Shown here piece after piece: positions 34,679-44,060 of a DNA stretch of 64,000 nucleotides; the stretch's first letter is position 1; every line of letters starts with the position of its first letter. Position numbers and translations under genes: made by a program. The DNA is taken from contig NZ_JOEV01000032.1 in assembly GCF_000721105.1 (NCBI RefSeq), positions 23,673 to 87,672 of the forward strand, written 5' to 3'. This DNA comes from Streptomyces cellulosae. Its GTDB lineage: Bacteria; Actinomycetota; Actinomycetes; Streptomycetales; Streptomycetaceae. The notes under the pieces were generated by a model. The model was not told where the DNA came from and made no database searches. It was given only the letters and a program-made list of their open reading frames with translations.

Positions 34679-35919
34679 TTGAAGTTGACGATCACCTGCG
34701 GGATCGACTGGGCGGAAGACCACCACGACGTGCCGCTGGTCGACGAGACGGGAAAGCTGGTCGCCAAGCAGCGCATCAAGGACGACGCGGACGGTTTCCG
34801 CCGGCTGCTTGCCCAGCTCGCTGACGCCGGTGACTGTGCTGAAGCCCCGATACCGGTCGCGGTGGAGACCGCCCGCGGCCTGGTGTTCGCCTGCCTGCGC
34901 ACCACCGGCCGGAAGGTGTACTCGATCAACCCGATGGCGGTGGCACGCTACCGCGAGCGGCACCGCAGCGCCCGGGCGAAGTCCGACCACGCCGACGCGA
35001 TGACGCTGGCAAACATCCTGCGGACCGACGCCGACATGCACCGGCCACTGCCCGCCGACTCCGAACTGGTCCGGGCGATCGCCGTCCTCGCCCGCGCCCA
35101 GCAGGACACGGTAGGGAACCGTGCCCAGCTCAACAACCAGCTGCGCTCGCACCTCAAGCGGTACTACCCGGCTGCCCTCGCGGCGTTCGCCGTCCGCGGC
35201 GTGGGCCTGGACTCCCGGGAGGCCCGCGCGGTCCTCGCCGCGGCACCGGACCCGCACACCGCCGCCCGCTTGACCCGTGCCCAGCTGCGGGCCGCTCTGC
35301 GCAGATCCGGACGGCAGCGGAACATCGAGGTATGGGTGGAACGGCTGCGCACCGTTTTCACCGGCGACTACCTGCATCAGCCGCCGCTCGTCGAGCAGGC
35401 GATGGGGCGGCAAACCCTCGCGCCGGTAGCCCAGTTGGATGCTGGCCGGGCGGCCGACGACCTCGGCGAGGCCGCGGCCGAGGCGTTCGCCGGGCATCCG
35501 GACGCTGAAATCCTGGGCAGCTTCCCCGGGATCGGGCCGCTCACCGGCGCCCGCGTCCTGGCCGAGATCGGCGACGACCGCACGCGCTTCGCCGACGCCC
35601 GCGCCCTGAAGGCGTATGCCGGCTCTGCGCCGGTCACCATCGCCAGCGGCAAGAGCCACCTCGTGCGCCACCGCCGGGTGAAGAACCAGCGCCTGGCCGC
35701 CGCCGGCTACGTATGGATCTTCGGTGCACTGCCTCCCTGCAGGTCAAGACCGAATACGACCGACGCCGGGACCTCGGGGACCGGCACACCGCCGCCATGC
35801 GCAACGTCTTCAACCGTTTCCTGGGATGCCTCCACCACTGCCTGCAGACCGGGCAGAAATTCGATCCCGGCAAGGCGTTCCCCGCCGCGTCCACGGCGCC
35901 GGTGACGCTCGCGGCTTGA
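34679..35919 (+). pseudogene. IS110-family transposase, C-terminally frameshifted
   Basis: TTG 34679 follows GAGGAGGGAG. The DEDD RuvC-like part is intact: TCGIDWAEDHHDVPLVDE, PVAVETARGLVFACL, then SDHADAMTLANI. The transposase_20 domain is also present (LGSFPGIGPLTGARVLAEIG, ADARALKAYAGSAPVTIASG) with the catalytic Ser region. Near 35740 the frame shifts; the remaining end is in another frame (SLQVKTEYDRRRDLGDRHTA, MRNVFNRFLGCLHHCLQTGQ, stop 35917-35919). The open frame itself continues to 35905 with unrelated residues. Activity is doubtful because the C-terminal ~60 residues are replaced. Confidence 0.85.
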
Positions 35920-36047
35920 CTTCTTACCAAGCTCGGATGTCTGTGGATCGAGCTCGGGGAGCACGCAAAGGGCGTACTTTCCCGAGGGATCGACTGATGC
36001 TCATCGAGTAGGCCGGTGTTCGCAGCACCGGTCGGGAAGGCACGCCC

Positions 36048-36813
36048 GTGCTCAGCCGAGTCAACGACGACGGCACCACCGCCAACGGCTCCTCCTTGAT
36101 CGACGAGATCGTCCGGGACGGCGCGAGGCGGATGCTCGCGGCGGCCCTGGAGGCCGAAGTCAAGGCCTAAACAGCTGAGTTGGCCGGCCAGCGCGACGAG
36201 ACCGGCTGCCGGCTCGTGGTCCGTAACGGCTACCACCAGCCCAGGAAGGTCACCACCGCGGCTGGGGTGGTCGAGGTCAAGGCCCTCCGGGTAAAGGACA
36301 AGCGCGTCGACGAGGCCACCGGCGAGCGCAAGCGGTTCTCCTCCGCGATCCTCACGCCGTGGCGCCGCAACTCCCCGAAGATCAGCGAGGTACTGCCCTT
36401 GCTCTACCTGCACGGCCTGTCCTCCGGCGACTTCGTGCCGGCACTGGAACACTTCCTTGGGTCGGCGGCCGGGCTCTCGCCAGCCACCGACACCCGCCTC
36501 ACTCAGCAGTGGCAGGCCGACCATGCCGCGTTCATGGACCGCGACCTGTCTGAGGTCGACTACGTGTACGTGTGGGCCGACGGCGTCCATCTCAACGTCG
36601 CCAGGAGGAGGCCAAAGCCTGCGTCCTGGTGCTCATCGGGATCCGCGCAGACGGCTCCAAGGAACTGGTCGCGCTCAAGGACGGCTACCGCGAGTCCGCC
36701 GAGTCCTGGGCCGACCTAATGCGTGATTGCGCCCGCCGGGGTATGCGCGCCCCGGTGCTCGCGGTCGGCGACGACGCCCTGGGCTACTGGAAAGCCCCGG
36801 CCGAGGTGCTCCC
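36048..36813 (+). pseudogene. IS256-family (mutator) transposase remnant
   Basis: From GTG 36048: LSRVNDDGTTANGSSLIDEI and ARRMLAAALEAEVKA, then an in-frame TAA at 36168-36170. The frame goes on with GCRLVVRNGYHQPRKVTTAA, ALRVKDKRVDEATGERKRFS, and DYVYVWADGVHLNV (first catalytic Asp). After a shift near 36605 another frame gives CVLVLIGIRADGSKELVALK and VGDDALGYWKA. Homology then ends where an IS630 fragment on the opposite strand begins. So one stop, one frameshift and a truncation. Confidence 0.8.
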
Positions 36814-37097
36814 CTACACCGCGGCCAGCTCCTCGCGGCGGCCTTTGAACGCCCTGGCCATGTGTGCCGAGGCGTTGTCCAAGACGACGGTGCAGGGACG
36901 GGCGCGCTTCCAGCCCGCGGGCGGTTCCTCCAGTCCCGCATCCCCGCCGGGCCCTGCCCCACCGACAGGGCGCCCAGTACGTTCACGCGCCGGCCCTTCT
37001 TGTCCTCGCGTGGCACCACGGTCTGTTGCCCTGCCCGGGACCAGGTGTATCCGGTGGGCATGGTCGGGGCGAAGCCGCTCTCGTCGAGGAAGTACAC
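36814..37097 (-). pseudogene. IS630-family transposase internal fragment
   Basis: Read leftwards: VYFLDESGFAPTMPTGYTWS, PREDKKGRRVNVLGALSVGQ, and after a shift near 36905 CTVVLDNASAHMARAFKGRR. These are the DESGF and VLDNASxH motifs with two acidic residues of the DDE triad; the final Glu block (YSPELNxIE) is missing. It lies back-to-back with the IS256 remnant. Confidence 0.75.
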
Positions 37098-37151
37098 GTC
37101 GCTTACGCCGTGTTCGCCGCCCGCGCAGCCGGCACATCACCGAGATACCGC

Positions 37152-37796
37152 TCAGTCGCTCCCGTACGCGCGCAGGAAGGCGTCCACGGCCGCATCCGCC
37201 ATGCCGCGCAGCTCGGCGGCGGGGACGCTACGGGTACCCAGCCGGGAGCGGGACTCCAAGGGGCCGGTGAGCAGGGCGAAGAAGTGTTCGGCGGCTTGCT
37301 CGGGGTCGCATGGGCGCAGGCGGCCGGCGAGCGAGAGGCGGGCCAGCCGATCGGCGAGTGCCGCACGGGGGCGGTGCGCGGTGCGCTCCTGCACGGTCTC
37401 GATCAGGTCGGGGAATCGTGCCACCTGGGCGTAGGTCAACCAGCGCAGCGCACGGGCGCGTTCGCCGCAGCAGATCCGCAGCAGCCGCTGGGCCAGGTCC
37501 GCAAACGCCACACGCACGTCATCGTCCGGGGCCCGATCGCGCAGCCGCTCGACGACCGCGAGGTTCTCCGCCATCAGGATATCGGCCGCTGCATCGATGG
37601 TGTGGCGGAAGAGGGTCTCCTTGTCGTTCAGGTGGCTGTAGACGGTCGGCTTGGCCACGCGTGCCTCCTGCGCGATCTCCTGGACGCATGCCTGCTCGTA
37701 TCCGCGCCGTGCGAAGACGGCGAACGCGGCGTCCAGGATCGCCTGCCGCTTGTCGACACGCCCGCGCGAGACGCCACCGGCCCCGCTTGACGCTAC

Positions 37797-37805
<9 letters not shown>
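37152..37805 (-). CDS. TetR/AcrR-family transcriptional regulator
   Basis: A 217-residue regulator. Helix-turn-helix at residues 18-65 (FARRGYEQACVQEIAQEARV, then AKPTVYSHLNDKETLFRHTI), C-terminal ligand domain of the AefR/TetR_C_7 type (RICCGERARALRWLTYAQVA; EQAAEHFFALLTGPLESRSR). ATG 37805 lies inside a perfect palindrome, implying tight autorepression. It is divergent from the Dabb gene at 37880. Intact despite the IS remnants on its 3' side. Confidence 0.9.
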
Positions 37806-38302
<497 letters not shown>

Positions 38303-38798
38303 CCGGACCGGGCCGCCGCCCCCGCGAATCCGACTCATGGGCCGCCGGCCGTGCGGGAGGGCCGACAGCCCGTTTCAGTGCAGCCCGCGCGAGCGCACCT
38401 TCCCCACGGGCCTAGCCACCTGAGGCGGCAAGGTCGTCACGATCTGCGTGGCCGCATTCCACCTCGTCCAGCATGGGACTTACCTACGCGCGCTTTTAGC
38501 CGTCCGACACCGGCCGCGGTATCCCCGCGTCCACACGGCCGCCTCGGAGCCGAACCCTCGCTCGACTGAGGAGCCGGCCGCTGTGTCCGGGATGGCTACG
38601 CGGTCGCGCCTGCTGCCACCGGTGTGCTGTCGGTCCAGCTGCTGCCGCGCGAGCACGCCTGCAGCGCACAGCGTCCCGTACTTCGTCACCGCGCTGCGCA
38701 CTACGGTTATCTCCGGTCTATGTGGCCTGGTTGCAGTTCAGGGCTTCGCTGCTGTGTGAGGGACGTTACGACGGTCCCGCTTCAAATAGGGTGACGGT
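38303..38798. other. Gene-free segment
   Basis: About 500 bp in which neither strand shows protein-like sequence with domain motifs; candidate frames are short and Arg/Pro-rich. May contain the promoter of the gene at 38799. Confidence 0.4.
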
Positions 38799-39155
38799 GT
38801 GTCTCAGAGTCCTGATCAGCCACTTCTGCCGTCTCGTCATCAAGTGGGCAGCCTCCGTGACTTCCTCCATGGAAGGACGTACTCGGCTGCCTCAGTCACC
38901 ATCCGGCTCGACGGTGCACCGTCTCACGCTGCGGGCTTGCCTCTGGATGACGTGAGCAAGGTCTCGAATGCCCTGTATGAGGTTGTCGACGGTCTCGCCA
39001 GGCGGGTGCTGGACGCGGTTTCTTCCGGGCAGAAGAACGCTGAGGCGCGTGACGCATGGGTCGCGCTCTTGCTGATCGCCCAGAACTGGCGGGACTCACC
39101 TGCTCTGCCGGCAGACCTGAAGACCGTGGTTGATGAGGCTCTTCCACTCTGTTAG
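38799..39155 (+). CDS. Small hypothetical protein
   Basis: A 118-residue protein of unrecognised family with normal amino-acid balance: SLRDFLHGRTYSAASVTIRL in the first half and helical SNALYEVVDGLARRVLDAVS and RDAWVALLLIAQNWRDSPAL in the second. GTG 38799 is used; no strong ribosome site. No signal peptide. Convergent with the fragment at 39198. Confidence 0.6.
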   Translation: MSQSPDQPLLPSRHQVGSLRDFLHGRTYSAASVTIRLDGAPSHAAGLPLDDVSKVSNALYEVVDGLARRVLDAVSSGQKNAEARDAWVALLLIAQNWRDSPALPADLKTVVDEALPLC

Positions 39156-39197
39156 GCGCTGGTACCGGGTGGATCGTCACCAGCCGAACTCGTCAGG

Positions 39198-39431
39198 TCA
39201 CGGCTCCTGGTGTCCAGCTGCGCGGAGTCTGGCAGCGGCTTCAGCGAGTGTGTCGTAGTAGCCGGGTCGAGCCAGGAGGACCGAGCTGAAGTAGTAGCCC
39301 TGTTCTTCGTCAGGTTCGTCGTCCGCTTCGAAGGGTCGCCAGAAGCTGAGAAGAAGGTCTGGTGCGATGAAGGAGGCCGGGTCGTCCTCGGCCTCGGTGA
39401 TCGTGGCGAGCCCGCGCAGCAGGGTGACCAC
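39198..39431 (-). pseudogene. Truncated hypothetical protein fused behind DUF6262
   Basis: The frame ending at 39198 reads VTLLRGLATITEAEDDPASF, APDLLLSFWRPFEADDEPDE, and GYYFSSVLLARPGYYDTLAE, a protein-like C-terminus of unrecognised family. It starts only at a GTG at 39431, directly where the DUF6262 gene loses homology in another frame, so the 5' part appears to have been replaced by the end of the Tn554-like element. Confidence 0.5.
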
Positions 39432-39439
39432 CTCGGCAG

Positions 39440-39817
39440 CGCGTGAACGCGGGCTTGTTGCCGCAGCTGGCCGTTCTCGGTTCTGAGTCGTTTGATCTCT
39501 TGTCGGGCGAGAAGCAGGTCGGTGTGCTCGCTGGCGGTAGAGACTCGCCGTCCGCTCTGCTGGTCCTGGTGGCCCTGCGCGGCCAGGCGGGCCCGTGCCT
39601 GGTCCATGGGTTCGCGCAGGCCGGCGGCATAGACGAGCCAGCTGGAGACACCGGCCTCGCGGGCGACTGTGGCAAGGGTGATGCGCCTGTTGTCGCGGAG
39701 CATGTCCTGGACGGCCTTGAGGACGCGTCCGCGTTTGTCGGCACTGTCCCGCTGACGTGCGGCTCTGAGGACCTCAGCGGGTGTCCTGGAGGAATTCGCG
39801 GACGTCTCAGCAGGCAT
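39440..39817 (-). CDS. DUF6262 (TnpC-like) protein of a Tn554-type element, 3' end altered
   Basis: ATG 39817 overlaps the end of the recombinase gene (stop at 39807). Recognisable DUF6262 sequence: RTPAEVLRAARQRDSADKR, RVLKAVQDMLRDNRRITLAT, VAREAGVSSWLVYAAGLREP, and coiled-coil LLLARQEIKRLRTENGQLRQ. This DNA-binding accessory protein assists the tyrosine recombinases of Tn554-like transposons. After about 39440 the open frame runs on to 39152 with unrelated residues, so the natural C-terminus is lost. Confidence 0.75.
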
Positions 39818-40727
39818 CTGGGGTTTCCTTGCGGATCACGGTCAGTGGCAGCAGCTTGTGGTCCCGGGTCGCCCTGACCTTCCGAAGGACGGCGCTGGCC
39901 TCCTCGATCTCCTCTCGTTCGTCCTGGGGACGGCTGCCGAGCCGGTCGCGCATCGTGTCGGCGACGGTCGTGAACGCGGTGATCTGGTCGGCGAGATTGC
40001 GGACCACGAAGTCGTCGGCGTCCATGGCCCTGGCGGTCTCGCGGTCGGCCCGCAGGTCGTTGACGTGCTCCTCGATCGCTGGCAGGTAGGACGGGTCGGG
40101 GCGATAGAAGCCGCAGCCGGCGCACTGGAAACGGATCGCGCATGCCTTGCCGCCGGCCTTGACGTTGCTGGGCTCGCGGCAGTTGCCGAACGGAACGGCG
40201 ACCGACTGGGCCTCGTAGCCGGTCGTCCTGGTGAGCGGCGCCGGACGGCTGGAACGGTCGATGGTGTGCCTCCGCATGGTCGTGATCGCTTCGCGTATCA
40301 GCTTCAGGGACACCTCGTAGTACGACATCGTCGTGACGATCGACCGGTGGTCCATGAGCTCTTTCAGCACGTCAACCGGGACGCCGGCGTCAGCGTGACG
40401 CTGGGCATAGGCATGCCGGAACGCATAGGGGAAGATCAGCGAGCGGTCGAACGGCAGCCTGTTTCCGTGCTCGTCCAGTTCATCGCTCAGCAACACCGGA
40501 ATCGCCGCGACCCACTCCCGCATCGCGGCGGCCAGGCTGGCCCCCATGTGCGCGATCCCGCTGCGGTCGGTAATCGACGGGAACAGGTACTTCCGGCTGC
40601 GGGAGGGAACCGCCAACTGACGTCAACGGGCCTGCCAGGTCCTGATCACCGCAGAGGTCTCGCGTGTGATGGGCAGCTTGCGGCCGTAGCGGCGCTCGTT
40701 GACGTTGTCCCAGATGAGGGGTTCTCG
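39807..40727 (-). pseudogene. Tn554-type tyrosine recombinase with internal TGA, 5' truncated
   Basis: The upstream part REPLIWDNVNERRYGRKLPI, TRETSAVIRTWQAR is followed in the same frame by TGA at 40623-40625 and then by SRSRKYLFPSITDRSGIAHM. The catalytic box FPYAFRHAYAQRHADAGVPV, DVLKELMDHRSIVTTMSYYE has the conserved Arg-His, His-Arg and Tyr nucleophile. A cysteine cluster follows (CREPSNVKAGGKACAIRFQC). The N-terminal half is missing because a Ku gene fragment on the other strand begins at about 40729. Confidence 0.75.
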
Positions 40728-40728
40728 T

Positions 40729-40947
40729 CTCGCCAAGGTCATCGAAGCGAAGCGGGAGGACCGCCGGCTGCCGGAGGTGGCGGAGCCGGCCGAGCATGCA
40801 GGTGAGGTGCTGGACCTGATGGCTGCCCTGCGGGAGTCGGTGTCAAAGGCGAAGACGGCCCGCGGTGAGGGCGATGTGCGCGAGTCGGAGAAGACCCAGG
40901 CCAAGAAGACGGCGAGGAAGCCTGCCCGGAAGCCGCGGTCCGCCTAG
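40729..40947 (+). pseudogene. C-terminus of a Ku DNA end-binding protein
   Basis: The frame reads RLAKVIEAKREDRRLPEVAE, EVLDLMAALRESVSKAKTAR and a Lys/Ala-rich tail TQAKKTARKPARKPRSA with stop TAG at 40945-40947. VIEAK followed by VxDLMxALxESV and a basic tail is the conserved end of actinobacterial Ku proteins used with LigD in non-homologous end joining. The Ku core is absent; the Tn554-type recombinase begins immediately before it on the other strand. Confidence 0.8.
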
Positions 40948-40970
40948 GGCGCGTATCGGGTCGTGATCAG
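40947..40970 (+). repeat. Solo terminal end of the IS5-family element
   Basis: GGGCGCGTATCGGGTCGTGA starts in the stop codon (CTAG at 40944-40947) of the Ku fragment. It matches, with one difference, the upstream end of the intact element near 42766 read inward. No transposase follows, so it is an orphan terminus. Confidence 0.7.
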
Positions 40971-41241
40971 CAGAGCCGTGACGACTCGCCATGACGCAAC
41001 GGCGGCTCGATCTGCGGCCGGGGCATGGCCAAGAAAAACGATGTTGCCCCCGCCTGCAATGGTCAGTAAGGTCGGTCGGGTGACTGCCGGGTCGGCCATG
41101 GGCCACGCACGAGTGAGGTTCCCGGCCTCGGCGTGAGCACGAGGCGGGCAAGAGGCCCGCCCACTTCTCCGCGTCTTAGCTCCCGGCGCCCGCCTACGGC
41201 GCCCCATTCCAGCGGATCCCAAGACCGGAGACACACCACTT

Positions 41242-41670
41242 ATGTCCTATGACCAGCAGTACCCGCATGTATCCGCGCTGCCGACGGCCGGCGTCCAGCT
41301 GAACCACACTGCCATCTACGCAAGCGACCGGCACCTGTCTGCCGAGTTCCTCGCCGCGGTCCTGGGCTTGAAGGTCGGCGCCCCGTTTGGGCCGTTCCTG
41401 CCCGTCGACCTTGGCAACGGCGTGACGCTCGACTACTACGAGAAGAGGGACGAGCCGATCCAGTCGCAGCACTACGCCTTCCTCGTCCCTGACGAGCAGT
41501 TCGACGCCGTTATCACCCGTCTTGAGGTGGTCGGGGTCACCTACTACGCCGACCCCAGCCACACCGAACCCGGTCAGATCAACCGTCTATTCGGTGGGCG
41601 CGGCGCCTACTTCGACGACCCGGACGGTCACAACATGGAGGTCATGACTCGGCCTTACATCCGCCCTTAG
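41242..41670 (+). CDS. VOC-family (glyoxalase/dioxygenase-fold) protein
   Basis: A 142-residue protein with two beta-alpha-beta-beta-beta units: GVQLNHTAIYASDRHLSAEF at the N-terminus with a metal-binding His, HYAFLVPDEQFDAVITRLE mid-way, and the C-terminal YFDDPDGHNMEVM with the closing Glu. Such proteins are glyoxalases, extradiol dioxygenases or binding proteins. The stop TAG (41668-41670) lies in the TTAG target sequence of the adjacent IS5-family element, so the insertion left the coding sequence complete. Confidence 0.9.
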   Translation: MSYDQQYPHVSALPTAGVQLNHTAIYASDRHLSAEFLAAVLGLKVGAPFGPFLPVDLGNGVTLDYYEKRDEPIQSQHYAFLVPDEQFDAVITRLEVVGVTYYADPSHTEPGQINRLFGGRGAYFDDPDGHNMEVMTRPYIRP

Positions 41671-42765
41671 GGCGCGACAGGGCTGTGATCAAGGGGTGCC
41701 TCGGGTGAAATCTTTGATCCAGATCATCGAGGCGCGCAGGTGCAGTCCGGCGAGGTAGCTGTCCGGGGTCTTGTCGTATCGGGTGGCAATGCCCCGCCAC
41801 GACTTGAGCTTGTTGATCAGGTGCTCGACCGTGTTTCTCTCCTTGTAGAGGTCGGCGTCGTGACTGGCGGGCCGGTCGCCCCTGGAGCCCTTCTTCTTCC
41901 GGTTGGCGGCCTGGTCCGACTTCTCCGGGATGACTGCCTTGATGGGGCGTTTGCGCAGGTGGGCTCGGTTGCCACGGGACGAATAGGCCTTGTCCCCGGC
42001 GACCGCGTCCGGCCGGGTGCGGGGGCGGCCGACAGGAGCGCGGACACGGATCCTTCCCAGCACTGGGATGAACTGCGGACTGTCAGCGGCTTGTCCAGCG
42101 GTCAGGACGAACGCCACAGGGCGGCACTTGCGGTCAGCGGCGAGGTGGACCTTGCTGGTCTGCCCGCCCCTGGAACGTCCGAGAAGGGCGGCCTTCAGTC
42201 GGAGCTTTTGCCGACGCCGGATGCGTCGTCGCTCGTCCCGCTCGGGATCGGCTTCGGCGTCCTGCCCGCTTTGCTCTTCGCGGCCGCCCCCTTTGACCCG
42301 GCTTTTCTCTTCCTCGGCGGCAGCCTCCTCCAGCGCGGTGATGACGTCCTGGTCCAGGTGCACCCCGGCGGCGTCGTGGTGGGCCCGCGCGGTGGTGGAG
42401 TCGATGCTGACCAGGGACAGGTCCACCTCGCCCCGCCTCGCAGTCTCCGCGATCAGCCCTTCCACCAGGGCCTCGAACACACCCGCGTCACGCCACTGCC
42501 GGAAGCGGTTGGAAACGGTCGACCAGGCACCGAACGCCTGCGGCATCTCCCGCCGCTGCCCGCCTGTCTTGAACCGCCAGATCACACCCTCGAACTGCTG
42601 CCGCAGCCGCTGGGGGTACGGCCCGTACTCGCCGATCGGCAGGTAGGGGCCGATGAACTCCCACTCCGTATCTGTCAGTTGCACTTGCGTCATGCAAAAC
42701 GATCTACGGATCGGGCTACGCCGCGAAGGCAAATCCCACAGATTGATCACGACTCGATACGCGCC
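41671..42765 (-). mobile_element. Intact IS5-family insertion sequence (~1.1 kb)
   Basis: Ends are GGCGCGACAGGGCTGTGATC at 41671 and, read inward from the other side, GGCGCGTATCGAGTCGTGAT at 42765: imperfect terminal inverted repeats of ~23 bp. They enclose a complete transposase reading frame on the minus strand. The left side is preceded by TTAG, a YTAR-type target; no matching duplication is evident on the right, which directly adjoins an IS701 remnant. Confidence 0.8.
41689..42693 (-). CDS. IS5-family transposase
   Basis: A 334-residue complete transposase. N-terminal DUF4096 region: QLTDTEWEFIGPYLPIGEYG, FEGVIWRFKTGGQRREMPQA. Catalytic DDE parts: SLVSIDSTTARAHHDAAGVH with first Asp, VAGDKAYSSRGNRAHLRKRP with second Asp and TVEHLINKLKSWRGIATRYD with Glu. 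A charged central insertion (EEAAAEEEKSRVKGGGREEQ) is normal for this subgroup. It is the only transposase in the window without a visible lesion, so it may be mobile. Confidence 0.92.
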   Translation of the reverse strand: MTQVQLTDTEWEFIGPYLPIGEYGPYPQRLRQQFEGVIWRFKTGGQRREMPQAFGAWSTVSNRFRQWRDAGVFEALVEGLIAETARRGEVDLSLVSIDSTTARAHHDAAGVHLDQDVITALEEAAAEEEKSRVKGGGREEQSGQDAEADPERDERRRIRRRQKLRLKAALLGRSRGGQTSKVHLAADRKCRPVAFVLTAGQAADSPQFIPVLGRIRVRAPVGRPRTRPDAVAGDKAYSSRGNRAHLRKRPIKAVIPEKSDQAANRKKKGSRGDRPASHDADLYKERNTVEHLINKLKSWRGIATRYDKTPDSYLAGLHLRASMIWIKDFTRGTP

Positions 42766-42779
42766 CCAGTAGTGCTTGG

Positions 42780-43030
42780 TCAGGTTCGTAGTGGTGTGGG
42801 TATGTCGCGGTGGCAGGTGGGGCAGGCGCGGGTCCAGAGGGCGAGGAGTGTCTGTAGCTCGCGGACGACCTGGTAGAGGCCCAGGCCGCGCCGCGTCTTT
42901 TGGGGCCCGGGCCAGTCGTTGCAGGGTGCAGAAGTCGTGCGCGACGGAGACGAGGGTGACGTGGTGGTGCCATCCTTTCCAGGTTCGGCCCCAGTTGGCC
43001 GGCATCTCGCGGTGAAGACTGGCCCCCGTG
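42780..43030 (-). pseudogene. IS701-family transposase C-terminal remnant
   Basis: Read leftwards: EMPANWGRTWKGWHHHVTLV, AHDFCTLQRLARAPK, then after a shift near 42905 LGLYQVVRELQTLLALWTRA and CPTCHRDIP to the stop at 42780. GWHHHVTL.. and the terminal LLALWTGACPTC are characteristic of IS701 transposases. The catalytic domain upstream is missing. Confidence 0.7.
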
Positions 43031-43106
43031 CGGCCAAACACCGAGGGACACGCGTGCTGAGGGGCTCGTCCACGACCGTGGTCGAGCCCCTCAGCATGGC
43101 CATTCG

Positions 43107-43649
43107 TCAGGCCGCCGGTATCTCGGCGCTGGCCGTGAGGACCGCGCGGCCGAGGATGTGGCTGGCGATGTTGAAGCCGAGGAAGGCCGGGGTGGCCTCG
43201 GCTGGGACGCCGATGGACTCGACGTCGAGAGCGTGCACCACGATGAAGTAGCGGTGCGGGCCGTGCCCGGCGGGCGGGGCGGCGCCGATGAAACGGGCGG
43301 CGCGGGCGTCGTTGGGCAGCTGGAAGGCGCCCTCGGGCAGACCCGAGCCGGTGTCGTCGCCCGCTCCCTCGGGCAGTTCGGTCACGCCGGCCGGGATGTC
43401 GGCCACCGCCCAGTGCCAGAAGCCGGAGCCGGTGGGGGCGTCGGGGTCGTACACCGTGACGGCGTAGCTCTTGGTGCCCTCGGGGGCGCCGCTCCAGGAC
43501 AGTTGTGGGGAGACGTCCTTGCCGCCGGGCACGCCGAGGGCGCCGGAGTACTGCTCGGCGGGCCAAGCGGCGCCATCGGCGACGGTGGTGCTGGTGACCG
43601 TGAAGGTAGCCGCTTCCGGAAGGCGGGCGAAGGGGTCGTTGGCACTCAT
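43107..43649 (-). CDS. YbhB/YbcL-type phosphatidylethanolamine-binding (PEBP) protein
   Basis: A 180-residue PEBP/RKIP-fold protein. Conserved blocks: DVSPQLSWSGAPEGTKSYAV, TVYDPDAPTGSGFWHWAVAD and the anion-site PPAGHGPHRYFIVVHAL. It is cytoplasmic, lacks a signal peptide and probably binds a small anion or phospholipid head group; YbhB-type proteins are linked to detergent or stress responses. Immediately downstream in operon order is a decayed fragment that includes the tail of a second PEBP gene. Confidence 0.92.
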   Translation of the reverse strand: MSANDPFARLPEAATFTVTSTTVADGAAWPAEQYSGALGVPGGKDVSPQLSWSGAPEGTKSYAVTVYDPDAPTGSGFWHWAVADIPAGVTELPEGAGDDTGSGLPEGAFQLPNDARAARFIGAAPPAGHGPHRYFIVVHALDVESIGVPAEATPAFLGFNIASHILGRAVLTASAEIPAA

Positions 43650-43679
43650 CGTGTCGTTGCCTTTCGAAGTGTTAAGGGG

Positions 43680-43967
43680 TCAGCGCCGGGCGGTGGCTGT
43701 GATACGGCCGTAGCCCAGGATGTGGCTGCTCTGGGTGAAGGCGGCCGGAGTGTGGGTGTGCCCGCTGGACGGCCTCGGTGGCGGCGGCCTTGTCCGTCGC
43801 GTCCAGGGGCAGCGGAAGAATCGCCTCGCCGTGGGCGGCGACCAGGTCCTTCAGGAATCGGTGTTGCGGGCGGTGGCCGCGACCTTGTCGCCGCGCTCCA
43901 GGGCCGCCTCGGCGAGCTGGCAGCCGAAACCGCACGAGGAACCGGCGATGAACCAGATCTTGCTCAT
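43680..43967 (-). pseudogene. Chimera of SDR N-terminus and PEBP C-terminus
   Basis: From ATG 43967: MSKIWFIAGSSCGFGCQLAE, ALERGDKVAATARNTD, an SDR start with the TGxxxGxG motif altered to AGSSCGFG. A frameshift near 43863 moves to LVAAHGEAILPLPLDATDKA. From about 43750 the sequence changes to PAAFTQSSHILGYGRITATA, which resembles the last strand of a PEBP protein (compare FNIASHILGRAVLTA in the neighbour). Its stop at 43680 lies just before the intact PEBP gene, suggesting a recombination between tandem paralogues. Confidence 0.55.
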
Positions 43968-44019
43968 GGGAACACTCCTGCTCGAAACGAGGCGTTATGG
44001 AGAGACGATAGCTCAGTAC

Positions 44020-44032
44020 GAGACTCAGTCTC
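44020..44032. promoter_or_regulatory. TetR-type palindrome between SDR remnant and TetR gene
   Basis: GAGACT-C-AGTCTC is a perfect palindrome centred between the divergent starts at 43967 and 44061. It is most simply the operator of the adjacent TetR protein. A TATTCT hexamer at 44050-44055 lies about 6 bp before GTG 44061, compatible with a leaderless transcript of the regulator. Confidence 0.65.
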
Positions 44033-44060
44033 AAGATGAGCTTTCGTGTATTCTTCACGC

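Noticed and set aside
36675..36813. Continuation of the IS630 frame into the IS256 gene
   Set aside because: Homology to IS630 ends near 36815; beyond that the frame is antisense to the IS256 remnant.
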